Shown: piece by piece, positions 1 through 11,584 of the stretch | Position numbering within the stretch: position 1 is the first letter of the stretch | Layout of the letters: each line of letters begins with the position of its first letter | Source of the DNA: Chelydra serpentina | Taxonomy: Eukaryota; Chordata; Testudines; Chelydridae | Reading direction: 5' to 3' | Assembly (NCBI GenBank): GCA_037349315.1 | Contig: JBAIAC010000024.1 | Coordinates: forward strand, 40,273,501 to 40,337,500 | Length of the DNA: 64,000 nt | Translations under genes and position numbers: made by a program | Notes under the pieces: model-generated | Told to the model about the DNA's origin: nothing | What the model saw: only the letters and a program-made list of their open reading frames with translations | Databases searched by the model: none

Positions 1-852
1 CCATAGAATATCTATGGAAAGAAAAATTGCATGCTTGAATAAGAATACAGCGTTAGGAATATACTATGGACCACATGACCAGCATGGTGAGGGTGATTGT
101 GAAATGCTTGGGGAGACTAGAAAGGCTACAAAAACAGACAACCCCATAATTATAGGGGATTTCAACTGTCTCCATATTGACTGAACATGTGTCACCTCAG
201 GACATGATGTAGAGATAAAATTTGTAGAGACTATTAATGACTGCTTCTTGGTGCAGCTAGTCCTGGAACTCACAAGGGGAGAGGCCATTTTTGTTTTATG
301 CCAAGTGGAGCACAGGATCTGATCCAAGAGGTGAATATAATTTAACTGCTTAGTAATAGCGACTGTAATGCAATTATATTTAACATCATTGAAGAGGGAA
401 AAATACCAAAGAAACTCACCACGGTACCATTAAACTTCAAAAAGGGGAACTACATGAAAATGAGGAAACTAGTTAAATGGAAGTTGAAAGGAACAGTCAC
501 AAGAGTAAAATGCCTGCAAGCTGCATGAAAACTATTATATACCTAAAACTAAAAACAAAACAAAAACAGTAAGAGAAGCATGAACTCTGGCAAGTCAAGT
601 GTAAAAGTGTAATCAGATGGGCCAAAAAAGACACAAAAATTAACAGCATATATTTTTTAAGTACATCAGAAGCAGGAAGACTGCCAAACCATCAGTGGGA
701 CCACTGGACAATCAAGGTGCTAAAGGAGCATTCAAGGAAGACAAGGCCATTGCACAGAAGCTAAATGAATTCTTGGCATCAGTAGCTCACATTCTCTGCA
801 CTGAAGAGATGCCACTGCCTGACCCATTCTTTTTAGGTGACAAATCTGACAA
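1..852 (+). mobile_element. Old CR1/L3-like LINE, left part (endonuclease region), decayed
   Basis: Degenerate LINE sequence in plus orientation. Around 145-170 the translation reads IIGDFNC, the GDFN block of APE-type LINE endonucleases, but the frame is broken by a stop just after it and by further stops and frameshifts. Downstream (about 600-850) the translation resembles the linker between endonuclease and reverse transcriptase (KSYFLSTSEAGRLPNHQW). The copy is interrupted at 852 by a younger CR1 and resumes at 2173, where the sense of the protein continues (an ELCQID-like segment following the DKSD end of this part). It runs off the left edge of the window, so its 5' end is unknown. Non-functional fossil. 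Confidence 0.75.
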
Positions 853-2079
853 ATCCTCAAGGAATCAATTCTGAACCACTTAAAGGAGGGGAAAGTGATC
901 AGGAACAGTCAGCATGGATTCACCAAGGGCAAGTCATACCTGACTAACCTAATTGCCTTCTATGATGAGATAACTGGCTCTGTGGATGAGGGGAAAGCAG
1001 TGGATGTGCTATTTCTTGACTTTAGCAAAGCTTTTGATACAGTCTCCCACAGTGTTCTTGCCAGCAAGTTAAAGAAGTATGGGCTGGATGAATGGACGGT
1101 AAGGTGGATAGAAAACTGGCTGGATGGTCGTGCTCAACGGGTAGTGATCAATGGCTCCATGTCTAGTTGGCAGCCGGTATCAAGTGGAGTGCCCCAAGGG
1201 TCGGTGCTGGGGCCGGTTTTGTTCAATATCTTCATCAACGACCTGGAGGATGGTGTGGACTGCACCCTTAGCAAGTTTGCAGATGACACTAAACTGGGAG
1301 GAGTGGTTGATACGCTGGAGGGTAGGGATAGGATACAGAGGGACCTAGACAAATTAGAGGATTGGGCCAAAAGAAATCTGATGAGGTTCAACAAGGACAA
1401 GTGCAGAGTCCTGCACTTAGGACGGAAGAATCCCATGCACTGCTACAGACTAGGGACCGAATGGCTGGGCAGCAGTTCTGCAGAAAAGGACCTAGGGGTT
1501 ACAGTGGACGAAAAGCTGAATATGAGTCAACAGTGTGCCCTTGTTGCCAAGAAGGCTAACGGCATTTTGGGCTGTATAAGTAGGGGCATTTCCAGCAGAT
1601 CGAGGGACGTGATTATTCCCCTCTATTCGGCACTGGTGAGGCCTCATTTGGAGTACTGTGTCCAGTTTTGGGCCCCACACTACAAAAAGGATGTGGATAA
1701 ATTGGAAAGAGTCCAACGGAGGGCAACAAAAATGATTAGAGGGCTGGAGCACATGACTTATGAGGAGAGGCTGAGGGAACTGGGATTGTTTAGCCTGCAG
1801 AAGAGAAGAGTGAGGGGGGATTTGATAGCTGCTTTCAACTACCTAAAAGGGGGTTCCAAAGAGGATGGATCTAGACTGTTCTCAGTGGTAGAAGATGACA
1901 GAACAAGGAGTAATGGTCTCAAGTTGCAGAGGGGGAGGTTTAGGTTGGATATTAGGAAAAACTTTTTCACTAGTAGGGTGGTGAAGCACTGGAATGGGTT
2001 ACCTAGGGAGGTGGTGGAATCTCCTTCCTTAGAGGTTTTTAAGGTCAGGCTTGACAAAGCCCTGGCTGGGATGATCTAG
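850..2079 (+). CDS. CR1 ORF2 C-terminal part: reverse transcriptase
   Basis: Open frame of about 409 codons from the insertion junction to TAG at 2077-2079; no genuine start codon belongs to it because the element is 5'-truncated. Visible RT blocks, in order: HGFTKGKS, the DFSKAFDTV block with catalytic Asp, [21 protein letters not shown], and the catalytic FADD box in [11 protein letters not shown]. The C-terminal third ([13 protein letters not shown], then the [11 protein letters not shown] region) is the conserved domain after the RT of CR1-clade ORF2. Only five or six residues differ from the minus-strand copy (for example KSYL/KSCL, LGVTV/LGATV). The endonuclease and N-terminal RT are missing, so it cannot act alone. 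Confidence 0.92.
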   Translation, partial: QILKESILNHLKEGKVIRNSQHGFTKGKSYLTNLIAFYDEITGSVDEGKAVDVLFLDFSKAFDTVSHSVLASKLKKYGLDEWTVRWIENWLDGRAQRVVINGSMSSWQPVSSGVPQGSVLGPVLFNIFINDLEDGVDCTLSKFADDTKLGGVVDTLEGRDRIQRDLDKLEDWAKRNLMRFNKDKCRVLHLGRKNPMHCYRLGTEWLGSSSAEKDLGVTVDEKLNMSQQCALVAKKANGILGCISRGISSRSRDVIIPLYSALVRPHLEYCVQFWAPHYKKDVDKLERVQRRATKMIRGLEHMTYEERLRELGLFSLQKRRVRGDLIAAFNYLKGGSKEDGSRLFSVVEDDRTRSNGLKLQRGRFRLDIRKNFFTSRVVKHWNGLPREVVESPSLEVFKVRLDKALAGMI

Positions 2080-2172
2080 TTGGGGTTGGTCCTGCTTTGA
2101 GCAGGGGGTTGGACTAGATGACCTCCTGAGGTCCCTTCCAACCCTGAGATTCTATGATTCTATGATTCTATG
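853..2172 (+). mobile_element. Young 5'-truncated CR1 LINE inserted in the older LINE
   Basis: Begins abruptly in the reverse transcriptase (codons for [14 protein letters not shown]) and ends in a short 3' UTR with three perfect ATTCTATG units at 2149-2172, the hallmark 3' end of CR1. The body is open and nearly identical to the minus-strand copy at 5192-7589. Extreme 5' truncation and a short octamer tail without poly(A) fit CR1 target-primed reverse transcription. I see no clear target-site duplication, as is usual for CR1. It sits inside the old LINE spanning 1-3862 and is therefore younger than it. Confidence 0.95.
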
Positions 2173-3862
2173 AACTGTGCCAGATTGATGTGTCAGTAAA
2201 GGTGGTTTGGGAACAAGCTGTTAAATGGTAGTCACCAGGAATAGATAGTATTACCAAAGCGTTCTGAAGTAATTCAGATATGAAATTACAGAACTACTAA
2301 CTAGGATACATAATCTATTGCTTAAATCAGCCTCTGTACCAGGTGACTGGAGGATAACAAATGTGATGTCAATTTTTTAAAAAGGCAGTAGGGGTGACCC
2401 TGGCACTTACAGGCTGGTAAGCCTAACTTCAGTATCAGGCAAGATGGTTAAAACTATTGTAAAGGACAGAATTATCAAACGAATGAACATGATATGCTGG
2501 GGAAGAGTCAACAGGGCTTTTCTAAGGGAAATCATGCTTTATCAGTCTGTTAGAATTCTTCCAGGGTGTCAACAAACAGGTGGATAAGGGTGATCCAGTT
2601 GGTATAATGTTCTCAGACTTTCAGAAAACCTTTGACAAGGTCTCACACCAAAGGCTCTTAAGCAAAGTAAAACATCATGGGATAAGAGGGAAGGTCCTTT
2701 AATGGATCAGTAATTGGTTAAAAGATAGGAAACAAAGGGTAGGAATATATGGACATTTTTCACAATGGAAGGTGGTAAATAGCGGGGTCCCCTAAGAATG
2801 TGTACTGGCACAAGTGCTGTTTAACAATTTCATCAATGATCTGGAAAAGGGGGTAAACAGTAAGGTGGCAAAGTTTGCAGATGATACTAAATTACTCAAG
2901 ATAGTTAAATCCAAAACGGACAGTGAAGAGTTACAAAGAGATCTCACAAAACTGGGTGATTGGGCACCAAAATGGCAGATGAAATTCAGTGTTGATAATT
3001 GAAAAGTAATGCCTATAGGAAAATATAATCCCAATTAAATTTAAATGATGACGTCTAAACTAGCTATTACCACTGAAGAAAGAGCTCTTGGAGTCATTGT
3101 GGATAGATCTCTGACAACATCTGCTTAATGTGCAGCAGTCAAAAAAGCTGAGAATTTCAGGAACCATTAGGAAAGGGCTAGATAAGACAGAAAATATCAC
3201 AATTCCACTATATACATCCAGGGAACGCCTACACCTTGAATACTGTTTGCAGTTCTGGTTGCCCCATGTAAAAAATTATATTAGATTTGGGAAAAGGACA
3301 GAGATGGGCAGCAACGATAAGGGATTTGGAACAGCTTCCATATGAGGAAAGATTTAAAAGACTGGTACTGTTCAGCTTTAGAAAAGAGACAAAGGGGTGG
3401 GGGGAGGATATGATAGAGGTCTATAAAATCATGAATGGTATGGAGAATGTAAATAGGGAAATGTTATTTACACCTTCACAATTAAATTACTTTTTTTTTT
3501 AAAATATGCTGCCTAAGGAAGTAATACTTCACACAACAGTCAACCTATGGAACTAGTTATCAGGGGATATTATGAAGGCCAAGAGCATAACTGGGTCAAA
3601 AAAAAGAATTAGATAAGTTCACAGAGGATAGGTCTATCAATGGGTATCAGTCAGGATGGTCAGAGATGCAACCCCAAACTCTGCGGGGGTCCCAAACATC
3701 TGACTGCTAGAAGTTGGGACTGGATGACAGGGGATGGGTCACTCTATAAATTGCCCTGTTCTGTTCATTCCCTCTGAAGCATCTGGCACCAGCCACTGTT
3801 GGAAGACAGAATATTGGGCCAGATGGACCACTGGTCTGACCAGTAGGGCCATTCTTATGTAT
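2173..3862 (+). mobile_element. Old CR1/L3-like LINE, right part (RT and 3' end), decayed
   Basis: Continuation of the LINE at 1-852 after the nested CR1. Translations in shifting frames give a DFQKTFDKVSHQ block (about 2615-2655), a damaged SGVP block, [23 protein letters not shown] (about 2825-2900, catalytic FADD intact), then PLYT, RLHLEYCLQFW and a decayed tail. Internal stops are numerous. The 3' end reads TGGTCTGACCAGTAGGGCCATTCTTATG-like sequence ending near 3862, an octamer TTCTTATG rather than ATTCTATG, so this is a different subfamily from the young CR1s. The same family recurs at 21955-24460. Confidence 0.8.
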
Positions 3863-3863
3863 C

Positions 3864-5190
3864 TCAGGACTGTTATATTGAAATGAAGCGTCAGTCTTCA
3901 GCTAAACTACCAGCCAGGTGTGTGCTCTGTCTCTTTGGAGGCAGCAAACTTGATGTATATGAGTGTCCAGTGAGACAGACTGAACATTGCAGAGACATAT
4001 CTCAGCAGAACTTGGGCTCGCTGAATGTTACCTGTAAGGCAGGTTTAGACTGGCAGAGGTTCTAGGAGTTTGCTGATGAGGCAGGGAGCTGACACCCATT
4101 TTAACATCCAGGAAAACTCACTCTTGCTGAGGCAGAGGGTTAATACAGTGGCTTATGGTTCTGGGTTGCCTTGAGGAGAGTGTCTCAGCTGTGAATGGGT
4201 GTTCTGGGATAGGCTTTTAGGCTGGGTGTATGGTCTGCTTGTTATGGTATGCACTGCCACCCATGGCATCTCTGTACCCTCCTCTACCTAGACTTTAGAT
4301 CTGGCAGGAATAACCTGTAGGGGGGCTGATGGCTGGCCAGAATAAGGACATAAATTAACATAGCTTTTGCATTTGCACTCATTCACCAGACAAAAACCAA
4401 AGAGAGCAAGACATAGAAATACATCGAGTGTCTTTCAAATAAATTAAAAGACACGGACCTCGCTGTTGCAGAGGAACCTAGAACAGGGTTTGCAGCTGAC
4501 ATTTCAAAATTAAAAAGAAATGTAAATACACTGTGTTCTGAATATATGTTATGCAGGTAGATTTGCAGTTGTTGGAATACTTAAAAATTGTGAGAGCTCT
4601 TCTATATATGACGTATAGAAGGTTTGCGACATGTACAATGGAGACCAATTTAAAATAGTTTGAGTGTTCTTTGTATCATGATCAGTAGACCTGGAGTCAG
4701 AGGGCCCATGTTCTCTGGAGGACCTTCATCCAAAAAAAAAATTCTCAACACAAGATCCACAATATTATAAAGTAAGAGCATCTAATATTTAAAGAGGTCA
4801 TTTTGAAAGCAACACACACAAACTCTAGGAAAGTCTGGGGATGGAACCAAAATTACACAGTGGGCCCCACCTTTCACTAAGAGGATAAACCAAAATCCCA
4901 TATATGAATGTCGCCCTAGACTTTAAGGAAATTGGTGTGATCACTGTGACCCATCTGTACTCTGGTCATTTCTGGAATCCCATGTGCAAGATGAATCATC
5001 ATTTGTAATCACCAGACAAATCTATTCCAAAGTGTTACAAATTGTGTTTATCTGAATGTATAAACAGCTAGCTCTTAGAGATATGCTTAGGTTAGTTTTG
5101 ATACAGTTCCAATCTAGGTGCTGAGCATATCAACAATGACATCTTATATGCCTGAATTTCTCATTTGTAGGTGTAGTTGCTGCCCACAAA
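3864..5190. other. Unassigned stretch between two LINEs
   Basis: No ORF with a recognisable product, no terminal repeats and no RNA gene. This is the 3-kb-wide spacer region's unique part separating the inverted young CR1 copies. Confidence 0.5.
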
Positions 5191-5191
5191 T

Positions 5192-7589
5192 CATAGAATC
5201 ATAGAATCTCAGGGTTGGAAGGGACCTCAGGAGGTCATCTAGTCCAACCCCCTGCTCAAAGCAGGACCAACCCCAACTAGATCATCCCAGCCAGGGCTCT
5301 GTCAAGCCTGACCTTAAAAACCTCTAAGGAAGGAGATTCCACCACCTCCCTAGGTAACCCATTCCAGTGCTTCACCACCCTACTAGTGAAAAAGTTTTTC
5401 CTAATATCCAACCTAAACGTCCCCCTCTGCAACTTGAGACCATTACTCCTTGTTCTGTCATCTTCTACCACTGAGAACAGTCTAGATCCATCCTCTTTGG
5501 AACCCCCTTTTAGGTAGTTGAAAGCAGCTATCAAATCCCCCCTCACTCTTCTCTTCTGCAGGCTAAACAATCTCAGTTCCCTCAGCCTCTCCTCATAAGT
5601 CATGTGCTCCAGCCCCCTAATCATTTTTGTTGCCCTCCGTTGGACTCTTTCCAATTTATCCACATCCTTTTTGTAGTGTGGGGCCCAAAACTGGACACAG
5701 TACTCCAAATGAGGCCTCACCAGTGCCGAATAGAGGGGAATAATCACGTCCCTCGATCTGCTGGAAATGCCCCTACTTATACAGCCCAAAATGCCGTTAG
5801 CCTTCTTGGCAACAAGGGCACACTGTTGACTCATATTCAGCTTTTCGTCCACTGTAGCCCCTAGGTCCTTTTCTGCAGAACTGCTGCCCAGCCATTCGGT
5901 CCCTAGTCTGTAGCAGTGCATGGGATTCTTCCGTCCTAAGTGCAGGACTCTGCACTTGTCCTTGTTGAACCTCATCAGATTTCTTTTGGCCCAATCCTCT
6001 AATTTGTCTAGGTCCCTCTGTATCCTATCCCTACCCTCCAGCGTATCAACCACTCCTCCCAGTTTAGTGTCATCTGCAAACTTGCTAAGAGTGCAGTCCA
6101 CACCATCCTCCAGGTCGTTGATGAAGATATTGAACAAAACCGGCCCCAGCACCGACCCTTGGGGCACTCCACTTGATACCGGCTGCCAACTAGACATGGA
6201 GCCATTGATCACTACCCGTTGAGCACGACCATCCAGCCAGTTTTCTATCCACCTTACCGTCCATTCATCCAGCCCATACTTCTTTAACTTGCTGGCAAGA
6301 ACGCTGTGTGAGACTGTATCAAAAGCTTTGCTAAAGTCAAGAAATAGCACATCCACTGCTTTCCCCTCATCCACAGAGCCAGTTATCTCATCATAGAAGG
6401 CAATTAGGTTAGTCAGGCATGACTTGCCCTTGGTGAATCCATGCTGACTGTTCCTGATCACTTTCCCCTCCTTTAAGTGGTTCAGAATTGATTCCTTGAG
6501 GACCTGTTCCATGATTTTTCCAGGGATTGAGGTGAGACTGACTGGCCTGTAGTTCCCCGGATCTTCCTTCTTCCCTTTTTTAAAGATGGGCACTACATTA
6601 GCTTTTTTCCAGTCATCCGGGACCTCCCCCAATTGCCATGATTTGTCAAAGATAATGGCCAATGGCTCTGCAATCACATCGGCCAACTCCTTTAGCACCC
6701 TCGGATGCAGTGCATCCGGCCCCATGGACTTGTGTTCGTCCAGCTTTTCTAAATAGTCCCGAACTACTTCTTTCTCCACAGAGGGCTGGTCTCCTCCTCC
6801 CCATACCGTGCTGCGGAGTGCAGCCATCTGGGAGCTGCCCTTGTCTGTGAAGACAGAGGCAAAAAAAGCATTGAGTACACTAGCTTTCTCCACATCCTCT
6901 GTCACAAGGTTCCCTCCCTCATTCAGCAAGGGGCCCACACGTTCCTTGACTTTCTTCTTGTTGCTAACATACCTGAAGAAACCCTTCTTGTTACTCCTAA
7001 CATCTCCAGCTAGCTGCAACTCCAAGTGTGATTTGGCCTTCCTAATTTCACTCCTGCATGCCTGAACAATATTTTTATACTCCTCCCTGGTCATTTGTCC
7101 AATCTTCCACTTCTTGTAAGCTGCTTTTTTGTGTTTAAGACGAGCAAGGATTTCACTGTTAAGCCAAGCTGGTCGCCTGCCATATTTACTTTTCTTTCTA
7201 CACATCGGGATGGTGTGTTCCTGCAACCTCAATAAGGTTTCTTTAAAAAACAGCCAGCTTTCCTCGACTCCTTTCCCCCTCATGTTATTCTCCCAGGGGA
7301 CCTTGCCCATCAGTTCCCTGAGGGAGTCAAAGTCTGCTTTTCTGAAGTCCAGGCTCTGTATTCTACTGTTCTCCTTTCTTCCTTGTGTCAGGATCCTGAA
7401 CTCGACCATCTCATGGTCACTGCCTCCCAGGTTCCCATCCACTATTGCTTCCTCTACTATTTCTTCCCTGTTTGTGAGCAGCAGGTCAAGAAGAGCTTTT
7501 CCCCTAGTTGGTTCCTCCAGCACTTGCACCAGGAAATTGTCCCCTACACTTTCCAAAAACTTCCTGGATTGTCTGTGGACCGCTGTATT
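5192..7589 (-). mobile_element. Young CR1 LINE, 2.4 kb, 5'-truncated in the endonuclease
   Basis: Minus-strand CR1. The 3' end lies at 5192 with two perfect ATTCTATG units (read on the minus strand), followed by the CR1 3' UTR and an uninterrupted ORF2 to the truncation point at about 7589, where the coding frame meets unrelated sequence with a stop at 7590-7592. Compared with the full family, the 5' UTR, ORF1 and most of the endonuclease are absent. The copy overlaps the whole plus-strand copy at 853-2172 in inverted orientation with very few differences, so both are recent insertions from the same or closely related source elements. Confidence 0.96.
5277..7589 (-). CDS. CR1 ORF2: endonuclease C-terminus plus complete reverse transcriptase
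   Basis: About 770 codons remain open, ending in TAG at 5277-5279. The first in-frame residues after the junction are [18 protein letters not shown], so any start codon chosen inside is artificial. Order along the protein: endonuclease C-terminal part with the [10 protein letters not shown] block (SDH motif of APE endonucleases) at about residues 53-62; a basic linker; RT with [16 protein letters not shown] (about 345), DFSKAFDTV (about 410), [21 protein letters not shown] (about 470) and catalytic FADD (about 500); then the CR1 post-RT domain. It copies CR1 RNA at a nicked target in the nucleus. Upstream endonuclease residues are lost, so autonomous movement is not expected. Confidence 0.93.
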   Translation of the reverse strand, partial: NTAVHRQSRKFLESVGDNFLVQVLEEPTRGKALLDLLLTNREEIVEEAIVDGNLGGSDHEMVEFRILTQGRKENSRIQSLDFRKADFDSLRELMGKVPWENNMRGKGVEESWLFFKETLLRLQEHTIPMCRKKSKYGRRPAWLNSEILARLKHKKAAYKKWKIGQMTREEYKNIVQACRSEIRKAKSHLELQLAGDVRSNKKGFFRYVSNKKKVKERVGPLLNEGGNLVTEDVEKASVLNAFFASVFTDKGSSQMAALRSTVWGGGDQPSVEKEVVRDYLEKLDEHKSMGPDALHPRVLKELADVIAEPLAIIFDKSWQLGEVPDDWKKANVVPIFKKGKKEDPGNYRPVSLTSIPGKIMEQVLKESILNHLKEGKVIRNSQHGFTKGKSCLTNLIAFYDEITGSVDEGKAVDVLFLDFSKAFDTVSHSVLASKLKKYGLDEWTVRWIENWLDGRAQRVVINGSMSSWQPVSSGVPQGSVLGPVLFNIFINDLEDGVDCTLSKFADDTKLGGVVDTLEGRDRIQRDLDKLEDWAKRNLMRFNKDKCRVLHLGRKNPMHCYRLGTEWLGSSSAEKDLGATVDEKLNMSQQCALVAKKANGILGCISRGISSRSRDVIIPLYSALVRPHLEYCVQFWAPHYKKDVDKLERVQRRATKMIRGLEHMTYEERLRELRLFSLQKRRVRGDLIAAFNYLKGGSKEDGSRLFSVVEDDRTRSNGLKLQRGTFRLDIRKNFFTSRVVKHWNGLPREVVESPSLEVFKVRLDRALAGMI

Positions 7590-8180
7590 TCATGATACCA
7601 ATGAAAGCAAACTAAATTTTATAAAGTTCTAAAATATTGCACGCAGGACAGCACAGGTTTATATTGCCAGTGCATTTATGAATCAGCCTTCTAATGGAAT
7701 AGGATTTATCTTGTACATTTCAAAGACATGAATTTCTACCCAAGCCTGAACATATATTCCTCTCATTTAATATAGCAGCTATAAGTAAAGAGCACTAAAA
7801 GATGATCAGGCCTCAGAATTGTCACACACTTCAGAACAGAACTGTCTGTTAAGCCTGTCAGGAATGGAAAAAAGACCACCAGATTCTTGTGAATTTCTAA
7901 ATTCCTTTCAATTACCAATATATAATGCAGAAATATATATTGTAGCTTCAGTTTTATTATTCCACAGGATAATAGACATTCATGCCAGTAGTTAAATACA
8001 ATTATTTTAGAGAGCAATTTACGTCCTAAAATGTCTTGGCATTAGCATTTAAATGCAAACTCTTGACATTGAGTGTCACGGTATAGTGTGAACTGCCCTC
8101 TTTAAAAAAAAAAGGAAGTAGATTGTTTTTGGGGGAAAACTGTTAAATCAGTGTGAACACAACTACAGTATGATCTATAG
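7590..8180. other. Unassigned AT-rich stretch
   Basis: No recognisable gene or repeat; short ORFs look like chance. Confidence 0.4.
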
Positions 8181-8182
8181 TA

Positions 8183-8510
8183 CAGTAGAACCTCAGAGTT
8201 ACGAACACCAGAGTTATGAACTGACCAGTCAACCACACACCTCATTTGGAACCGGAAGTACACAGTCACACAGCAACAGACACAAAAATAAATAACTAAA
8301 TAAAAAGCAGCAAATACAGCACAGCATTGTGTTAAATGTAAACTACTAAAACAAAAGGGAAAGCAGCATTTTTCTTCAGAATAGTAAAGTTTCAAAGCTA
8401 TATTAAGTCAATGTTCAGTTGTAAACTTTAGAAAGAACCACCATAATGTTTTGTTCAGAGTTATGAACAACCTCCATTCCTGAGGTGTTCGTAACTCTGA
8501 GGTTCTACTG
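8183..8510. mobile_element. Tigger/pogo-type MITE (Tc1-mariner), 328 bp
   Basis: Perfect 27-bp terminal inverted repeats: 8183-8209 (starting CAGTAGAACCTCAGAGTTAC) and 8484-8510 in reverse complement. TA flanks both ends (8181-8182 and 8511-8512), the Tc1-mariner target duplication. The TIR start resembles Tigger elements from memory. The interior holds no transposase; it is AT-rich and includes a second partly repeated GAGTTATGAAC near each end. Non-autonomous element that would have depended on a transposase encoded elsewhere. Confidence 0.92.
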
Positions 8511-8512
8511 TA

Positions 8513-9334
8513 TAACTACGTTAAATATGTGCAACTGTTACAGAGTAAGCCAGACTCTGTGTTATTTACCCCTCGCAGAAGCCTATTAAAACCAGTGGCT
8601 TTGCAATCCAGCCAGGCCAGGATTTGGCCAAGCATGTCACAGGAAAGGAATAGATAGCAGAATTTGGAAGGGGTTTCAAACTTGCTAGAAATGTTTAAAT
8701 GTTTGTGCTTGTAGCTTTTGTAAATCTTTGTGCATGAAACATATATTTTGCCACATCTTAAACTACCACTTTTAAGTGGTAACAGCTCATGCTTCCTGAC
8801 TGTAGGTAAATTTTAATCTAGTTTAGCCTGGAATTTTTGTATATGTATTTTGTTCCATTTCAGCTTAATCTTTTGAAAGTGTTACTGCAACAAGAACTCA
8901 GATGTCACATAGAGTCAGCATCTCCATTTTGATGAGCAAAGTGGTGCAGTGATGTCAATTGCATTCTCCTGCTTTGAAACTAAGAACATTATTTCTGTCT
9001 AATCCTCTATTTTATATTTTATACCAAATCCTTTTTGAGGAGCCTTAAAATTCAGAGCAAAGAGGAACATAATTTTATACTTTCAGATGGGTTTTCAAAT
9101 GGGGACACAAACTGAGTATATCTTTTATTCCCAAGTACTGGATGGAGACAGATACTGTAGACATAGCCAATTAATAACACAATACACTTGTCATAGCTCC
9201 ATACCTAGCTGCATATGAAGCATTACAAACTCACTGCTATATATGGATTATATACTTAGATCTATACATATGACAAACATATTTATGGGATGAAATCCTG
9301 GCTCCCAATTTGCTGCTGCAATGACATTAAAATA
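8513..9334. other. Unassigned stretch
   Basis: AT-rich sequence with no gene or clear repeat. Confidence 0.4.
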
Positions 9335-9505
9335 GATATGATATGCCATTGTTTCCTTGTACTCCCCAGTCTGTATTCATCTGTTGTCTCTTGTCTTATA
9401 CTGAGATAGTAAACTGTTTGGGGTAGGCACGATATTTTTGGTCTGTGTTTCCATTGCGCGCAGGACAATGGGGCCCTGGTCCATGACTGATAAGACCGTT
9501 TTAAT
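9335..9505 (+). repeat. Ancient CORE-SINE/MIR-like 3' region
   Basis: Contains an AAACTGTTTGGGGTAGGCA-like block followed by CAATGGGGCCCTGGTCCATGA, which I recall as part of an old amniote interspersed repeat family (pattern: total, then 'tgtacagcgcctagcacaatgggg'). The same words recur at 33655-33775 (+) and at 27820-27895 (-). Ends are not defined. Family name is recalled, not searched. Confidence 0.45.
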
Positions 9506-9561
9506 TATAGACCCTGTTTTTACTAGCTCACAATTTATGCAAAATTTGCAGACAAAACTAC

Positions 9562-11395
9562 TCATAGACTTCAAGGTCAGAAGGGACCACCATGATTATT
9601 TAATCTGACCTCCTGCACAACGCAGGCCTCAGAATCTCACCCACCCAATCCTGTAATACACCCCTAAGCTATGTCTGACCTATTGAAGTTCTCAAATCAT
9701 GGTTTAAAGACTTCAAAGTGTAGAGAATCATCCAGAGAATCCTCCAGCAAGTGACCCATGCCCCACGCTACAGAGGAAGGTGAAAAACCCCCAGAGCCTC
9801 TGCCAATCTGCCCTGGAGGAAAATTCCTTCCCGACCCCAAATATGGCAATCAGCTAAACCCTGAGCATCTGGGCAAGACTCTCCAGCCAGACACCCAGGA
9901 AAGAATTATCTGCAGTAACTCAGATCCCACCCCATCTAATATCCCATCACAGGCCACTGGGCATATTTACCGCTAATAGTCAAAGATCAATTAATTGCCA
10001 ATATTAGGCTATCCCATCATACCATCCCCTCCATAAATGTATCAAGCTTAGTCTTGAATCCAGATATGTCTTTTGCCCCCACTACTCCCTTTGGAAGGCT
10101 GTTCCAGAACTTCACTCCTCTGATGGTTAGAAACCTTCATCTAATTTCAAGTCTAAACTTCCTGATGGCCAGTTTATATTCATTTGTTCTTGTGTCCACA
10201 TTGGTACTGAGCTTATATAATTCCTCTCCCTCCCTGTTATTTATCCCTCTGATATATTTATAAAGAGCAATCATATCTCCTCTCAGCCTTCTTTTGGTTA
10301 GGCTAAATAAGCCAAGCTCTTTGAGTCTCTTTTCATAAGACAGGTTTTCCATTCCTCAGATCATCCTAGTAGCCCTTCTCTGTATCTTTTCCAGTTTGAA
10401 TTAATCCTTCTTAAACATGGGAGACCAGAACTGCACACAGTATTCCAAATGAGATCTCACCAGTGCCTTGTATAATGGTACTAACACCTCCTTATCTCTA
10501 CTAGAAATACCTCGCCTGATGCATTCCAAGACCACATTAGCTTTTTTCACGGCCATATCACATTGGCGGCTCATAGTCATCCTGTGATCAACCAATACTC
10601 TGAGGTCCTTCTCCTCCTCTGTTACTGCCAACTGATGAGTCCCCAGCTTATAACAAAAATTCTTGTTATTAATCCCTAAATGCATGATCTTGCACTTTTC
10701 ACTATTAAATTTCATCCTATTACTATTACTCCAGTTTACAAGGTCATCCAGATCTTCCTGTATGTTATCCCGGTGCTTCTCTGTATTGGCAATACCTCCC
10801 AGCTTTGTGTCATCCGCAAACTTTATTAGTGCACTCCCACTTTTTGTGCTGAGGTCAGGAATAAAAACATTAAATAAGATTGGTCCCAAAGCTGATCCCT
10901 TAGAAACTCCACTAGTAACCTCCCTCCAGCCTGACAGTTCACCTTTCAGTATGACCCGCTGTAGTCTCCCCTTTAACCAGTTCCTTATCCACCTTTCAAT
11001 TTTCATATTGATCCACATCTTTTCCAATTTAACTAATAATTCCCGAAGTGGAACCATATCAAATGCCTTACTGAAATCAAGGTAAATTGGATCCACTGCG
11101 TTTCTTTTGTCTAAAAAATCTGTTACCTTATCAAAGAAGGAGATCAGGTTGGTTTGGCACGATCTACCTTTTGTAAAACCAAGATGTATCTTGTCCCAAT
11201 TACCATTGACCTCAATGTCCTTAACTACTTTCTCCTTCAAGATTTTTTCCAAGATCTTGCATATTACAGATGTCAAACTAACAGGCCTGTAGTTACCCGG
11301 ATCACCTTTTTTTCCTTTATTAAAAATAGGAACTATGTTAGCAATTCTTCAGTCATACGGTACAACCCCTGAGTTTACAGATTCAGTAAAACTAC
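9562..11395 (-). mobile_element. CR1 LINE of a second subfamily, 5'-truncated
   Basis: Minus-strand LINE whose 3' end begins at 9562 with TCATAGACTTCAAGGTCAGA, then a long 3' UTR-like part, then RT coding sequence. The same subfamily, again on the minus strand, occurs at 39351-40281. The 3' sequence (CTGACCTCCTGCACAA) differs from the young CR1s (CCAACCCCCTGCTCAA), so this is a distinct and older lineage. Homology to CR1 RT stops near 11395 within the block corresponding to NYRPV. It carries a 32-bp segment (9978-10009) inverted relative to the copy at 39351. Confidence 0.9.
10137..11276 (-). pseudogene. CR1 ORF2 reverse transcriptase remnant
   Basis: An open frame from 11276 down to 10401 (291 residues) gives [36 protein letters not shown], the SGVSKGSALGPILFNVFI block (Pro-Gln of PQG replaced by Ser-Lys), catalytic FADDTKLGG and [13 protein letters not shown]. 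It stops at a TAA and continues in another frame over 10352-10137 ([20 protein letters not shown]). The break and the damaged PQG motif show it is dead. The length and order match the C-terminal half of CR1 ORF2. Confidence 0.85.
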
Positions 11396-11544
11396 TATTC
11401 TTGTACTCTCCTTAACTCAGGAACTTCTCAGGGCCAAAATCCCCAAAGACACAGGGCACTGCCTAATAGCATGACTTCCTTCCGTTGCTCCAGGCAAGCA
11501 GACCTGGCCAGTGCTGGAAGGTAGTACATGCTGCACCCTCTGAG

Positions 11545-11545
<1 letters not shown>

Positions 11546-11580
<35 letters not shown>
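11546..11580. repeat. (GT)n microsatellite
   Basis: About 17 uninterrupted TG/GT dinucleotides; likely length-polymorphic. Confidence 0.97.

Positions 11581-11584
<4 letters not shown>

Noticed and set aside
1134..1752. Opposite-strand and shifted ORFs over the young CR1s (also 5604-6222 and 6662-7632)
   Set aside because: Shadows of the RT frame; they carry no motif of their own.
2149..2172. CRISPR-like short direct repeats (ATTCTATG x3)
   Set aside because: No spacers; this is the CR1 3' octamer tail in a vertebrate genome.
7557..7589. A start codon for the CR1 ORF near its 5' end
   Set aside because: The frame simply runs into the truncation junction; no ATG belongs to the element there.
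8102..8395. 97-codon minus-strand ORF
   Set aside because: Lies mostly in the Tigger-type MITE and is Cys/Tyr-rich low-complexity; chance.
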